Of a stretch of DNA of 60,134 nucleotides, positions 35,120 to 46,232 are shown piece after piece; position 1 is the stretch's first letter, and each line of letters begins with the position of its first letter. The notes below the pieces were generated by a model, which was not told the DNA's origin, did no database searches, and was given only the letters and a program-made list of their open reading frames with translations. The stretch covers positions 413,190 through 473,323 of the forward strand of contig MNCI01036718.1 of the NCBI GenBank assembly GCA_015680685.1, in the 5' to 3' direction. The translations under genes were made by a program, and so were the position numbers. This stretch comes from Gnetum montanum (taxonomy: Eukaryota > Streptophyta > Gnetopsida > Gnetales > Gnetaceae).

Positions 35120-35785
35120 CTAATGCTAGAAACCTCACAAGACATCTACTAGTAGAAAAAATCATGAATTAATGGTTAATTTATACATTAATGATTGTTA
35201 ATGATTTTGTTAACTATAAGTTAACATTTATGGTTTAATTAAGTCTTAGTTACACTAACAATATGTTTTACAGCATGGGCTCCATCTTCCAACTTGTTTT
35301 GAGTGGTACCAAGATAATTTTCTCTACTGTTAAGTTGTTTTAACCTTTTCTACATTTTTTTCATGCAAATCTAAGATAGGAGGCTCAGATGAAGTATTTA
35401 GATGACAATTCAAGTACTAGATCGAATTTTGCAGCAATAGGTTTGGTGATTAAGCAATGCATTATAGATGATGGATTTTTCTTCTATGTATTTTACATTA
35501 TGCTTTGGCCATTTAATGAACTTGTATTTTGGGCCATGAGTATGAATTTTTTTATTAAACTCTAATGTTATGTTGTACAAGGCCTAAGTGGACATTAATA
35601 AGTTAATATGGATTTTTAAGTGATTTCTAAGTTATTAGGTATTCCAAATTGATTAATATGCTTATATGGTTTTACAAGTGTTAAAGTGACTTAAAGATTT
35701 ATACAAGGTTAAGTTTTTATTTATTATGCCCAATGGATAGTTAAGTTTTGATTAATTTTTTAAGTATGATTTTTGAAATGTGACA
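33389..35785 (+). repeat. 3' LTR of the long-LTR gypsy element (2.4 kb)
   Basis: It runs from TGTAACACCC to TGTGACA and is preceded by a purine-rich tract. It contains an (AT)n(CT)n microsatellite at about 34231-34272 and (AT)n(AG)n at about 35068-35116, both absent or reduced in the 5' LTR. Only short frames are present, none with a domain. Confidence 0.8.
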
Positions 35786-37735
35786 TGAGTATCATCATAA
35801 AACCCTCTACTACTAATGAGCCTACTTAAGTCATTAATGATTCTCCAATCTCAACTTGAGAGATGTTAGAGAAGTTTACTAAGGTTGTAGTGAAGAACAT
35901 ACCATCAAAAAGTGGTGAAAAAAATCAATAATCAAATGATCCTTTCCAAATATAACTTTTAAATTAAGTATGTTTAAGAACATATGTTGTTTATATTTTA
36001 CTTTATATTTATGTATACTTATTTTAGATGTATTATTGTAGGCCATGAGTGTTAATATGCTTCTTACATTTAAATAGGGAAGCTTATAAAACCTATATTT
36101 ACATGATAAATTACATCATATTTTGATGAATATTATTATTATATGTAATATTAATGTTTTCAAAAAAAATGATCACTTCTTCCATCTTTCGCAATACTAT
36201 GTTTTTTTCATTTTAAGAAGATGTTAAATGATGAAAATTATTTATAACATAATTTTGTCAAAATAAAATTCATTGCCAACATATATTTCTTTGTTTCATT
36301 TCCTTATAACACGTTACTTAAATCAAAGAAATATGTTTACAATTATTTTCACATAATTTTTTAAGGAATTCTAATCTAACATTTGTTTATTCTATAATTA
36401 CCTACAATAAAAAAAAATTTCTTTGGTTAACTCTGTTTTTTGGTGAAGAAAATTATAAGTTGTCAAATAGATAAAATTTTGTGTGTAAGATCACTAAACC
36501 TTAAATTCACAAAGGTATGTATGAATGATAGTAAAACAAATATTGTTTGGATTACTAATGTTAAGCTTAAGTTGTGATGTTAAGATTTGGTATGTTGGTA
36601 GCAAGTTTAGCATTGTTAAAATTCAAGTTATTTATAAAACATCATGATCATGTACATTTTATTTACATTGAATTCAACAGGATATTATGATTAGAATCCT
36701 AAATGTTATGCTAATGCTAATGAGAGGTGGGCCCAACTAGGATTTGTAGACAAAAGGTTGTCAATTAGAGTCATAGTTGAGATATAGTTATATATCTCTA
36801 TAATTCTTTTAATACATCATGTTAGGTATATATCTTAAGATATACCTATAGTTAAATTGTTTCATGTTCCAATAACTTAGAGGTTGTGAAAGTTTTATAG
36901 ATAGTATTAAAACTTGAGGATTTTGGGCATAACAAAATATACATCAAATAACATAGATATGTGCATACAACGTGTTGTAAAAAAAAATAAAAATATACAT
37001 ACGAAAGAGTATAGTATTTTTTTTTTAAGTATGTTTTGTCATGAGTATGAGCATACTATCAATATAAAAGTGATTTATTTCATCATGTAGTAAATTCTAA
37101 AGTCAATTAAAATTATGCCTCCATTGTTAGTATTTCATATTTTGTATTTATAACAATGTATCATATCTATTGATATGTAATATGTTAGGACCTTGTGGAT
37201 TTTAAGTCACAAAACTTAACATTGAAAATTTAGATGCTAAGGGATTACAAATAAAATAAACATAATAATAGGTAACAAAAAACATTCAAAGATGATTCAA
37301 GGGATGAAATAATAGAAATTAAATATTTTAAATTTCTTTGACAATAAATGAGCATCTCAAAAGAATTAATTAAATGTTAATCTAATCTATTCTTACAACA
37401 GTTAGTGGCCTCTAAGATTGAAAACATAAAAAATAAGTAGAAATTATTAATAGTAGTTCTTTTATATAGTATTTTTTTTATATGTGGTATGAATTAACAT
37501 TAGTGTCCTTTGATATGCTATGTTTGTTTTTGTAAGCAAATTGAATCATTTAGATGTTATTTTTGCATATTATATGTCAATCATGAATGGTGTCCTTTAT
37601 TCTTATCCAACTTTTATATTGCATCAATACACTCAAATACACTTTTAAAATAGGTTAATATATCTTTAAAATTCTATTTAATTCTAGACTTAATATAATT
37701 TTGGTGGTATTGCTTATTTAATTAAAATTTCCATA
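35786..37735. other. AT-rich stretch without gene; one SINE-tail match
   Basis: No coding region was recognised. Around 36810-36885 the sequence TATATCTTAAGATATACCTA ... CATGTTCCAATAAC matches the tail of the SINE family (copies 1-4). This suggests a fifth, very decayed copy at about 36725-36885. The remainder is AT-rich with short A and T runs. Confidence 0.45.
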
Positions 37736-37737
37736 AA

Positions 37738-37901
37738 TCATTCCATTAATATCTGTGGATTAAAGTTCAAGTTATTTTAGATAATAACTAATATCTGTGG
37801 ATTAAAGTTCAAGTTATTTTAGAGGTTCTTTATATTTATTTTTCTTATTTTTCTCGAAGGGATTCTTCTATTTAAAATTTTGCTAATCTATTACAAGAGC
37901 A
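37738..37901 (+). pseudogene. LINE endonuclease piece left of the Copia insertion
   Basis: The plus-strand translation just before the Copia edge gives YFSRRDSSI.NFANLLQEH. The LINE endonuclease frame resumes to the right of the Copia element at 41181 with VLG.DITTFYRIYKVFLCGN. The pieces read as one endonuclease domain interrupted by the insertion. A 43-bp unit, AATATCTGTGGATTAAAGTT and following, is duplicated in tandem at about 37748-37834. Confidence 0.5.
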
Positions 37902-39270
37902 TGTTGAGACTTTGAGGAATGAATCCCTATGATAGAAATTCTGAGTCATAGTATTATAGCACAAGTCATGGTCTATTACCATGGGTTTACCATGAGTCAT
38001 GGTCTTCAATCATGAGCTCACCATGGATCATGATCTATTAAAATCAAAGAGAATTTTGCTACTGTAGATACCACAAGGGTACCACAAGTTGTGGCCTAAT
38101 GTAATGGTTAGAAAATTTGCATTTTTGCATGTTTCGAATAAACCAAAAGTCATAGTCACTGTGGCATGAGAACACCACAGGTTGTCATCACTATGCCATG
38201 AAAGTACCATGAGTCATGGTGAATTTACCTTAACTAGATTTTGAATCACAAGGCAACAATGGCTTGTAGTTGTAATTTTGTATCAACCATGAGGCAATCA
38301 TGAGTCATGGTATTCTAAGCATAGCTCATGGTCTATGAAAATTCTCAAATCTTAAATATCATAAGTCGTAGTAAGCTCATGACCATGAGTTGTGGTCAAA
38401 TTAAAAGTTGGAAAAATCTTGAGATTTTAAAGTTAGATTTAAGCAAAACTTACTTCATTGGAATTGCCTTGAGTGGTTGAGCAATCTGATTTATTGAATT
38501 GAATTTCATGGTAAAATTGATGAATCCTACTTTATTGACTCTTGGACTTTCAAATTTACTATTGGACTAGATCTGTATGAAAATTGTTGAAAGTAATTTG
38601 ATGAAAAAGCTGATAATGATGAAAACGATATGGAATAATGTGATAAATTATGAAAATATTGATGAAATTGTTGATAATTATTGATGGAAATGTTGGAAAT
38701 TATTACTAATTATTGGATGATAAAATAATGGATGAATGAGACATTGAAAACTGAAAACTAATGAAATATAAAATGTGGATGAATTTAAAAAATTTCATAA
38801 CATAATTTGTCTTATTACTTCAACATCATTATAATCATATTTTTCCCATATATTTATAGTCAAGTAATGTAGCCATAATAGTATATGATGTGGCAAAGCT
38901 ATTTTCATGGAAATTAGGCTAGAAAATGAAAAAGATAATGGGACATCCACCCATCAATCTTTTAATAAAAGAAGATAAACTAGAATTTTCTATCTTGTCT
39001 TATGTGACATACTAAGCCAAGTAGAGTTTACATAGCTTTGGTCCCAATTTTATAAAAGAGCCAAATTTTCTTTACTTGAACTTTGTTCTTTCTTGAAATT
39101 AAACTTTGACTTCATACTTTTATATGATTTTGCAATATTTTCATATGTAAATATATCCCTCTATTACCTTCAACTTGGGCTTTTTGAATTTATTTCTATA
39201 TTATTTGCAATCCACAAGTTGGGTAAGTAGAATGAGTTATGAGTGACCAAATTGCATACTCAAACCAACA
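37902..39270 (-). repeat. Copia 3' LTR with repeated ATGAGTCAT palindromes
   Basis: This is a 1369-bp LTR copy. Between about 37945 and 38400 the phrase ACCATGAGTCATGGT (perfect 7-bp arms around one base) occurs at 37989-38003 and 38206-38220. A variant lies at 38297-38311, with more diverged forms nearby (CACAAGTCATGGTC, ACCATGAGTTGTGGTC). TGAGTCA is the core bound by bZIP factors; regulation is inference. Confidence 0.7.
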
Positions 39271-39339
39271 ATCACTCTTTTAGGATGCACTTTGGAGCCT
39301 TTGTGACTTGTTTTGAAGTTGAACTAGTCTTCAATGGTC

Positions 39340-40580
39340 TTCAATAATTGATCAATGTTATTGATGATTATTCTTTTTCCTTGAACTTTTGCTCACTAAT
39401 TTTGATCTTGAATGGTTATTTCTTCTTTTGTGCTATTTTCTTCCACTGTTGTAAAGAGATTGGCACTTTTGTGACTTTTGTGGAATTTGGTAGAGGTAAG
39501 TGGACTTCATTTTTTTCTTCATGTGTTTCTTTGATTTCAATTTCTAACATCATAACAATGGGACCTTTTTCTTTTCCTTTAAACAAATTTTGTAAGCATG
39601 GCTCCAAAGCTTCTATTTCCTTAATCTTCTCTTCATTCTTTGTAGGCACCTTCTATTTTAATGTGTTTTTTAATTCTCTATTTTTAGAGATAATTCTATG
39701 CAATAGATTTGATTTTCAAGCTTCTTAAAATTTTCTTTCATTTTGGTTTCATCATAAATGATGTAAGATTTTTTATCAAATAGTTTTTTGTATTAATCGT
39801 TTGTTAATTGGCTAATTGATAGGAGGGATTTTTCAAGCTTTGGAACATAAAATACATCTTTTATTTCAAAATTATTTTCATTTTTTAAATTGATATTTAT
39901 TATACCTATTCCAAGAATTTGAATATTTATTATACCTGTTCCAAGATTTTGAAGTTTTCTTCCATTTTCAAAGTATAAGTTTCCAATGCTAGTTCTAAAT
40001 GATACGTTGATAAAATTATCAATTCTTGAAGTCATATGATTAGTACAACTTACTTCTAGTGGGCACTTGTTTGAATGAAATTATGCATGGAAAATTAGCT
40101 CCTCATTTTCTTTTGGTACTAGCCCTCCTTTAATTTTGACTCCTTGCTTTGCTTATCTTCAATCTTTGATGATATATGTTACAAGATGGTGTTTTCATGT
40201 TTTGTGTGTATCTTCTCATTACTTCTTATATGTTCTTTGTTTTCTTGTTTTGCTCTTTCTGGAATGTACTTCTTTTCTAAATTTTTATGTTGTACAGTCT
40301 TTGATTTTTCTTGCTTATTTGCTTTCTTCTTGCTCTTTTCAAGTTGAGTTTGCCCTCCTTGACCTTTTGATATTTCTAAATTTTTTTTACATTTACTTGT
40401 ATCTTCCTTGTCTTCATATTTTTCTTGAATAACCTGCCACATTTTCTTATTGGTCTTCAAATATGAAATTGCATTTTTGATCTTTCCACAAACTATGTTG
40501 CATATAATGCCATTTGTTAATTCTTTCTTTTTAATGGAATTTTGGAATTTATTCCTTAAATTCTTATTCAATGTTTTATG
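39340..40580 (-). pseudogene. Copia gag-protease fragment
   Basis: The minus-strand frame 40571-40179 (130 codons) is lysine-rich and contains NKKMWQVIQEKYED, a gag (UBN2-like) pattern. Next, at 40065-40025, KCPLEVSCTNHMTS stands where Copia proteases have LDSGCTNHMT, so the catalytic Asp-Ser-Gly is changed to Glu-Val-Ser. Frame 40035-39793 continues with GTGIINIQILGIGIININLK and FEIKDVFYVPKLEKSLLSIS, which is the conserved protease C-terminus. An acidic/basic frame 39649-39416 follows. No integrase or RT is present. Confidence 0.72.
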
Positions 40581-40734
40581 TATTTTACAACCTCTATCTA
40601 TAATGTCCCAAAGATCATTATAATCTAATAGAAACTATGTCAATCTCTATCATATTTTGAAACTTTGAGTTCCAACATAAATAATGGAACATGCCAGAAA
40701 CTTCTTGTTTGGATCTTCCATGGCTTTAACCTTA

Positions 40735-40746
40735 GCTCTAATACCA
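40735..40746 (-). promoter_or_regulatory. Primer-binding site of the nested Copia element
   Basis: The minus strand reads TGGTATTAGAGC, differing from the plant Copia Met-tRNA primer consensus TGGTATCAGAGC by one transition. It is two bases from the LTR terminus. Confidence 0.78.
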
Positions 40747-40748
40747 AT

Positions 40749-41180
40749 TATTGGAATTTAGAGGAGTGAATGACTATGATAGAAATTCTAAAATCTATTG
40801 AAAATTGATAAAATTATTGAAAATTCAATTTACCATGAGTTATGGGATTATAGCATGAGTTGTGGTCTTCAAACATGAGTTGAGCATGGATTGTGGTCTT
40901 TGAAAATCAAAGAGAATCTTATTATTTTAAATACTACAAGAGTACCATGAGTCATGACCTAATATAATGGTCAACAATTTTGAACTTTGTCATTACTTGA
41001 AATTGAGTTTTGACTTGATGCTTTTACTTGATTTTGCTACATTTTCATATGTAAATATATCCTTCTATTACCTTGAACTTGGACTTGTTAAAGTCATTTC
41101 TTTATCTTATTTGCAATCCACAACTTGGGAAAGTAGAATTAGTTGAGTATAAGGGACCAAAGTGCATACTAGAATTAATA
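40749..41180 (-). repeat. Copia 5' LTR with internal deletion
   Basis: Its 432 bp are collinear with the two ends of 37902-39270. The middle about 0.9 kb is missing between TAATGGTCAACAATTTT and GAACTTTG. One intact-core palindrome, ACCATGAGTCATGAC, remains at 40944-40958. Confidence 0.72.
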
Positions 41181-43830
41181 CTACATTCTTTTCAGTACTT
41201 GGGTTAAGATATTACAACATTTTATAGGATTTATAAAGTTTTTCTTTGTGGAAATTTAAATGCTTGTGTTGGAAAAAATCAAATTGAAAGGCTTATCTAG
41301 AATCTTCAATTAAAGTTTAATGAAGAAATCCTTTTAGTTTACAAAAGATCATGTGCTGATTATATTACAAATTAAAGGGGTATTCATTTCTTAGAATGGG
41401 ATCATTACTTTGGTTTCTTAATCTTTAATGACATTAGCAAATTTCCTTTCTCATCTCATTTCACCTTTACTAGTTACCAAGGTTTCTCTTGCATTAATCT
41501 TCTTTTGTCTATTCATGATAATATAAACACAATGAAAATCTTTCAAGTAGGACAAAATCTCCTTAATCATCTTAAATTTAATATTATTGCTTCAAGTTGT
41601 CACATTCACTATGAGAAATATAGAACTCATCATCTCACAAGAGACTTTTGTTAGGATTTTCAAAAAAGAGTGGCTAATATGTTAGTCAACAATGCGAATG
41701 AGCTAGATTTGACTAATCTTCTTTTGTCTACAACTACTTAAGTGTAGATTAGGAAGAGGCCTATTTATAGAAAACCTTGGTTTAATATTGATTGTATGAT
41801 AGTTTGTAAAGATGTTTTAGCTTCATATTTGAAAATTTTAATGCTAAAGAATTATGGAAAGCTTTTTAAATTTTTTTTTAAAAAGAAGTTCATTAAAGAA
41901 AAGCAGGAAAGAGTGATTAGTGAGCTCAAATCTAATCCAAAATTCTTTTGGAATTTCTTTTAAGATAAAAGCAAAATGGTTTGGATTTTTCCTTATCTAC
42001 TATTTATATTTTTTTCAATAAACTTTTTTATCAAGAGGCTCCTCCTACTATGCCAGATAACTCTAGTATTCTTGAGTTATCCCTGATGACATTTCTCCAT
42101 GAATTCAAAGGTTATCTTCTAGGAAATGTGTTGATGTTAATGGGTTATATGCAAAGCTTCTTAAATAGGGTGATCAACTAATGTGGAAAGTAGCTTACAA
42201 CCTTGTTAATAAAGGGCTTCAACATGGTTTGAATTGCTCTTGGTGTTTTAGTTGAGCAGGCTTACTTTTCAAAAAGGGAGATAGGATAAATTTTAATAAT
42301 TGCCAATTAACTATAATCAAATTAATTTTTACTAAGTAGTTGGACACTAATTTGGAGAACAAAATTAGTTCATAGGCAAAAATGCAAGGTCTTTGTTCTC
42401 AATCATAAGTAGGCTTTAGGAGGAATCATTCTACTATAGATCATTTGAGAACTTTGCATTATTGTGTGAAGAAAGCAAAAAGCTCCAACCATAAGACTTT
42501 TATCTATTTTGTTGATTTTTCAAAGGTTCATGATTCTATTGCTCAAGGTAAACTTTGGATAAATTGGATAGCATTAACATTCCACATGATCTCCTTTCTT
42601 CTGCTAAAAGAATATATAATATGGTTAACATTCTTATTGAATATAACATTACTAGAGAAGAAACAATTACCAATAGTCCAATAGGAGTTAAATAAGGTTT
42701 TCCTATATTCCTTACTATTTTTCGCATATTTATAGATGAATTAAAGGAATGGATGCAAAATATTTCTAATCATGCTATATGAGTAAATGAATTATTTTTG
42801 AACTAATTTCTCTTTGCATGATGTGGCCTCGATTGCAAAATCAACTGTAGGATTAAATTATATGCTTCAAATCCTCCATGACTAATAAGACTAAAATTCT
42901 AGTTTGTAGTACTAAAAATAGAAATTAAAATTTTTTAGGGAAAAAAGACTTGATATTTATGCATCTTATAAACATTTAGAAGTTGAATTTGCTAGTAATT
43001 ATAGTTGGAATATCCTTATTGATCATCAAAGTGTTGTAAGTGGCATGCAAGCTCTATTTGCTTTAAGAAATAATTGCAGTAGGCAATAAATTTTGGTATG
43101 GGAGATTAAAAGGGAAATTTTTTGTAGTCTTGTCTAATCTATATTATTATATGGGTGTGTTGCATAGTGACCTTTTTCTACACATAATTGGAACAAGTTA
43201 GAGCATGTTCAAAAATAATTTCTTATATGTGAATTTCAAGTGAAAATATAGATTTCTTATGATATCTTACTTCTAGAAGTAGATTTGCTTCCTCTTAAAG
43301 TTGAAGCCCTTTGTCAATTTATCACTTATATGCAGAAGGTACATCACATGGAGGAAGTTAATTATGCTAAGGAGATAATGAATGCTACACAAGAAAATGG
43401 ATGGTTGCATTAAGGAAACTTATGGCTTTAATCATAGAATATTGTAATGGAGGATCTTCCTTTAAATAAAAGGCTCTTTCAAAAGACTATAGAAGAAAAA
43501 GGCTTGGCTAAAGTTTGATTGAACACATTATGAAAGACGCATTTTTATTTAGATTCTATCAAAGTAGGTTGGTTATCTAGTACTCAAAAGTATATATTCT
43601 CAACTATTCTTATTCATTTAAAGACTCAAATTGCTAGAGTAAGAATGAGCTTTCATCATCTCTTTGTTGAAATAAGTTGGATTAATTTATAAAGAGAAGA
43701 GTGTATGTGTAGACTATGTAAATAAAGCATAGAACATATCTTTTTATTTTGCCCATCTCTAGTTCACATTTAAATAAATTATAATATTACCTATGTAACC
43801 TAGTGATTGTTTTCATTCAAATTCACCATA
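41181..43830 (+). pseudogene. L1-type LINE ORF2 (endonuclease-reverse transcriptase)
   Basis: Broken plus-strand frames follow the ORF2 order. The endonuclease C-terminal half comes first: YKVFLCGNLNACVGKNQIER near 41240-41300 and GIHFLEWDHYFGFLIFNDIS near 41380-41440. RT follows: VGFRRNHSTIDHLRTLHYCV at 42410-42470, FIYFVDFSKVHDSIAQGKLW at 42501-42560, and SPIGVK.GFPIF near 42680. The catalytic FADD box near 42815 is broken by an out-of-frame base (FA then DVASIAK). The C-terminal region ends with QIARVRMSFHHLFVEISWIN and CMCRLCK.SIEHIFLFCPSL (43630-43760), a Cys/His motif common to plant LINEs. It would have copied LINE RNA at the target. It is inactive because of many stops. The 5' part lies beyond the nested Copia element. 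Confidence 0.82.
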
Positions 43831-44076
43831 TTTACTTGGGGCATTATATCAATAATATTTTAAACTTTCTTTAAAAATGTATTGAGGCTTTATATAGTCC
43901 AACAAATCTTTTTTGATTTCTTGAACTTAATAAAAATTTTCAATTTCCAGTATAATTCTTCATGAAATAGGAAACAAAAAACATTATCCATTGCTTTTTA
44001 TATTATCTTATTTGTGCCTATATTTTATCTTATCTAGGTTATAAAATACTATAACCTCTTGGTATCAGCGACTGTG
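43831..44076. other. AT-rich spacer ending in a Met-type primer-site-like motif
   Basis: No gene. At 44060-44070 the sequence TTGGTATCAGC resembles the start of a Copia primer-binding site (TGGTATCAGAGC). The GH3-flank duplication begins seven bases later. It may mark the edge of an LTR to its left, but no LTR partner was found. Confidence 0.35.
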
Positions 44077-45876
44077 AGATACTTTTCAGTTCTACAGTAT
44101 TATTTTTTATTAAATTTAACATATTGGTGAGAAGGGAAGTTATATTGACATTTTAACCTGTTAACTCTACTGACTTTTCCATCTATCTCAAGGCTTTTCC
44201 ATCTATCTCAAGGCACATGCACAGGGAGATTAGTCAGAAAAGTACAATACTCCAGGTCATTCAATAATTAATCTCAAGGACAGTTAAGAAGAGCTTAATT
44301 GATGCAATCACATTTTATTTTCCTACGTAGAACGTAAACGCCAAATTACTAATTAACATGAATACATAGGAATCATAGGAATCAGCGAATCACAGCTTCA
44401 AACATCATACAAAACCAAACATTTACTTTTATTGGATCGATAGGTAGGGCAGCAATGCTGGTGTTTTACCTATTGGATGGCTAGGTAGGGTACTAGGGCG
44501 GCGGTTGCTGCTGAGCTGAAGATTTATATATATGAGATCTGCAATGACATGGTTGGTAAGCTGTGAGATGGATCATTGTGGTTGTACTTCTACACGGTAT
44601 GCCAGTCGTTGCTTGGAGTCCAGCGTGGGGGGCGGGGGCTGAAGAACGACACGTGGGTGCGCTTGCAGAGGAGCCGCAGAATGTAATCAGAGCGGACGCA
44701 GCGAGGCGTCTTGTATTGATTTATTGAAGAACCGCCGGCGATGCACCGGTCCATCATTTTATCAAATGTGCCACGCTGCACCACTCTGATTTCCAGAGGA
44801 CCGATTGACTTGTCTGACGCCCTGCACCTCCTGTAAATGGAGTTGAGCCCTTCTTCCACGGCATGGGTGTAACTTCCCAGAACCTATGCATCAAAAGAAT
44901 CTGATTCGTGGAAGCAAGGAATCGAGGATTTGTGATTCTGAACGTGTTTGTTACGTGTGCTTCAAGAAAAAGTGGGAACGGGTTCGTAGCTGAAGACGTG
45001 ATAGAAAAAACTTAAATATATTAGTTTTTAAAAAAATTAAATCTCATATATCATAAAAAAAAGCATTGCAGAATATAGAACAAGTACAATGTAAATCCAA
45101 AATATTGTTAATGCTTAAAAATTTCACAAAAGATTGCAATATCACCATTACACGGAAGCAAGAAAATTTGCAAAGGTATGGAGAGCATTGAATCCATTTC
45201 CTTACTCAAGAGCCATAATGCGCCTAAACATATAATTTTTACAACTACAAAAATGACAGCAATAAAATAAAACCCTTTTGTTACTCAATCCAATCTTTTC
45301 AAAAATGAAATTAAGCCTCAAGCCTGAACCAAATTTATAACAAATCATGTCTGCTAATACTTTTGCTCAACAATGACCTTTGAGTAGTGCCATAGGGCCA
45401 TGTTGAAGACAACCACATTATAAAAAGACAACTTAACTAAACTAGGCAAAGACGAGTAACTCACCTCACCTAGAATGATAAAAACCTTTCGAACGATGGA
45501 GAATTGGCGCTAGTCATGATAAAGGAGAAAGTAAAAACAGAGCAATATGAGGTTGCATATGGCCATTGCCCATGTGCTGGCTGGTTAATTGGCCGATAAC
45601 CAAACACATTGTAAAAAAACAGTTGAACAAGCATCCATCCGTCATCGTGTTCATGACTCATGACCCATGACGATGACCCTGTTTTGTTTTTTTTACCGGA
45701 GATATGAGAAAAAGAGCAACAACCAGCAATGACCAATAAACACGCGTCAATGCGTGACTCCCTGTTTTCTGTGGTCTGTGTCATGCCAATCCAACGCGAA
45801 CAGTTCGTGAAAATTTATCTGGAATCGCGAATCTCCGGCGCATAGCCCAGAACAAAACGTAGTGTCCCGGCATGGT
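44077..45876 (-). pseudogene. Partial duplicate of the GH3 3' end, split by a 962-bp insertion
   Basis: 44077-44883 plus 45854-45876 is a copy of 48534-49331, covering GH3 3' flank and part of its last exon, in the same orientation. The frame 44859-44590 retains EEGLNSIYRRCRASDKSIGP, then GTFDKMMDRCIAGGSSINQY, ending WTPSNDWHTV and a stop. Compared with the full gene it has a 43-bp deletion at about 44863 between GGCA microhomologies, which shifts the frame, and a 20-bp tandem duplication at 44174-44213. It has no ATP-binding motifs, exon 1 or promoter, so it cannot make an enzyme. It is useful mainly as a record of a segmental duplication. Confidence 0.88.
44884..45845. mobile_element. 962-bp terminal-inverted-repeat element with 8-bp target duplication
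   Basis: The insertion separates two adjacent pieces of the duplicated GH3 exon. The 8-bp CCCAGAAC is present on both sides (44876-44883 and 45846-45853) but only once in the parental gene (49301-49308). The ends are inverted: CTATGC at the left and GCATAG at the right, with a further GATTC match about 20 bases in. An 8-bp target duplication is typical of hAT-superfamily DNA transposons, but the terminal sequence does not match the hAT ends I know. The only sizeable frame (45784-45470, minus, 104 codons) resembles no transposase. It is therefore a non-autonomous element of uncertain superfamily. Confidence 0.78.
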
Positions 45877-46232
45877 ACAACCAGGTAACCTAGCCGAGAG
45901 TTGACTGGATACAGGAGGTGATTTCTGAAATTCCAGCATAGGAACCGTTATTCCAAGGGGGAGAAGAGGAATATGAATTACGTGCGACTTTGGGATTTCC
46001 TGTTTTAGATTTGACTGGCCTGCGCAGGCGGTCTGGACAATGGAGCCAGAGCGTGGGTGTACAAATCGACGATTGCGGCGGGGGCCGAAACAACGATCAA
46101 CTCAAATCTCAGAACCGCAAACATAGAGATACATTCAGGAGCCAATTTCATACACAGATACCCTCCGTCCCTCTCTCCCTCCCTCCACATATCTTTGTAA
46201 TTGAGCTAAGTTCCTTCCCTCTTTTCCATTCC
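45877..46232 (+). promoter_or_regulatory. Upstream region / probable 5' UTR of the TIR gene
   Basis: The short segment between the end of the duplicated GH3 exon and the TIR start codon contains a pyrimidine-rich patch at about 46160-46190 (CCCTCTCTCCCTCCCTCC), as is common near plant transcription starts. No clear TATA box was seen. The promoter may extend into the duplicated GH3 DNA and the 962-bp insertion. Confidence 0.35.

Larger units (their letters stand above)
22250..35785 (+). mobile_element. Long-LTR Ty3/gypsy element, interrupted by nested insertions
   Basis: The 3' LTR is 33389-35785 (2397 bp, TGTAACACCC to TGTGACA). The 5' LTR is split: 22250 to about 22975 aligns with the first 690 bp of the 3' LTR, and about 30700-32314 aligns with the rest. 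Everything between (LINE ORF1 fragment, gag-only element) inserted later. A primer site of the initiator-Met type (TTTGGTATTGGAGCA, 32316-32330) follows the 5' LTR, and a purine-rich tract (TTGAAGGGTGGAAGAG) precedes the 3' LTR. The interior is only about 1.07 kb and contains two SINEs, with no gag or pol. A TGTAACACCC start and Met primer fit Del/Tekay-like gypsy elements; that lineage is inference. No clear target duplication was found. Confidence 0.75.
37902..41180 (-). mobile_element. Copia element nested in the LINE
   Basis: LTR copies at 37902-39270 and 40749-41180 share both edges (TGTTGAGAC/TATTGGAAT and CCAACA/TTAATA). The right copy lacks about 900 bp in its middle. On the minus strand the right LTR is followed by TGGTATTAGAGC (40746-40735), a Met-type primer site. 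The interior (39271-40734) holds gag and protease remnants on the minus strand. RT and integrase are absent. No clear target duplication is visible, so the exact outer edges may be off by a few bases. Confidence 0.72.

Noticed and set aside
22250-35790. Target-site duplication for the long-LTR gypsy element
   Set aside because: The flanks TAAAG and TGAGT match at only three of five positions; too weak to claim.
39348-39728. 126-codon plus-strand frame at 39.35-39.73 kb
   Set aside because: It is the antisense of the Copia remnant; the conserved protease motifs are on the minus strand.
45990-46232. Upstream in-frame extension of the TIR open frame
   Set aside because: The 81 extra residues have no TIR-family similarity and overlap a pyrimidine-rich leader typical of a 5' UTR; the start at 46233 gives normal spacing to the domain.
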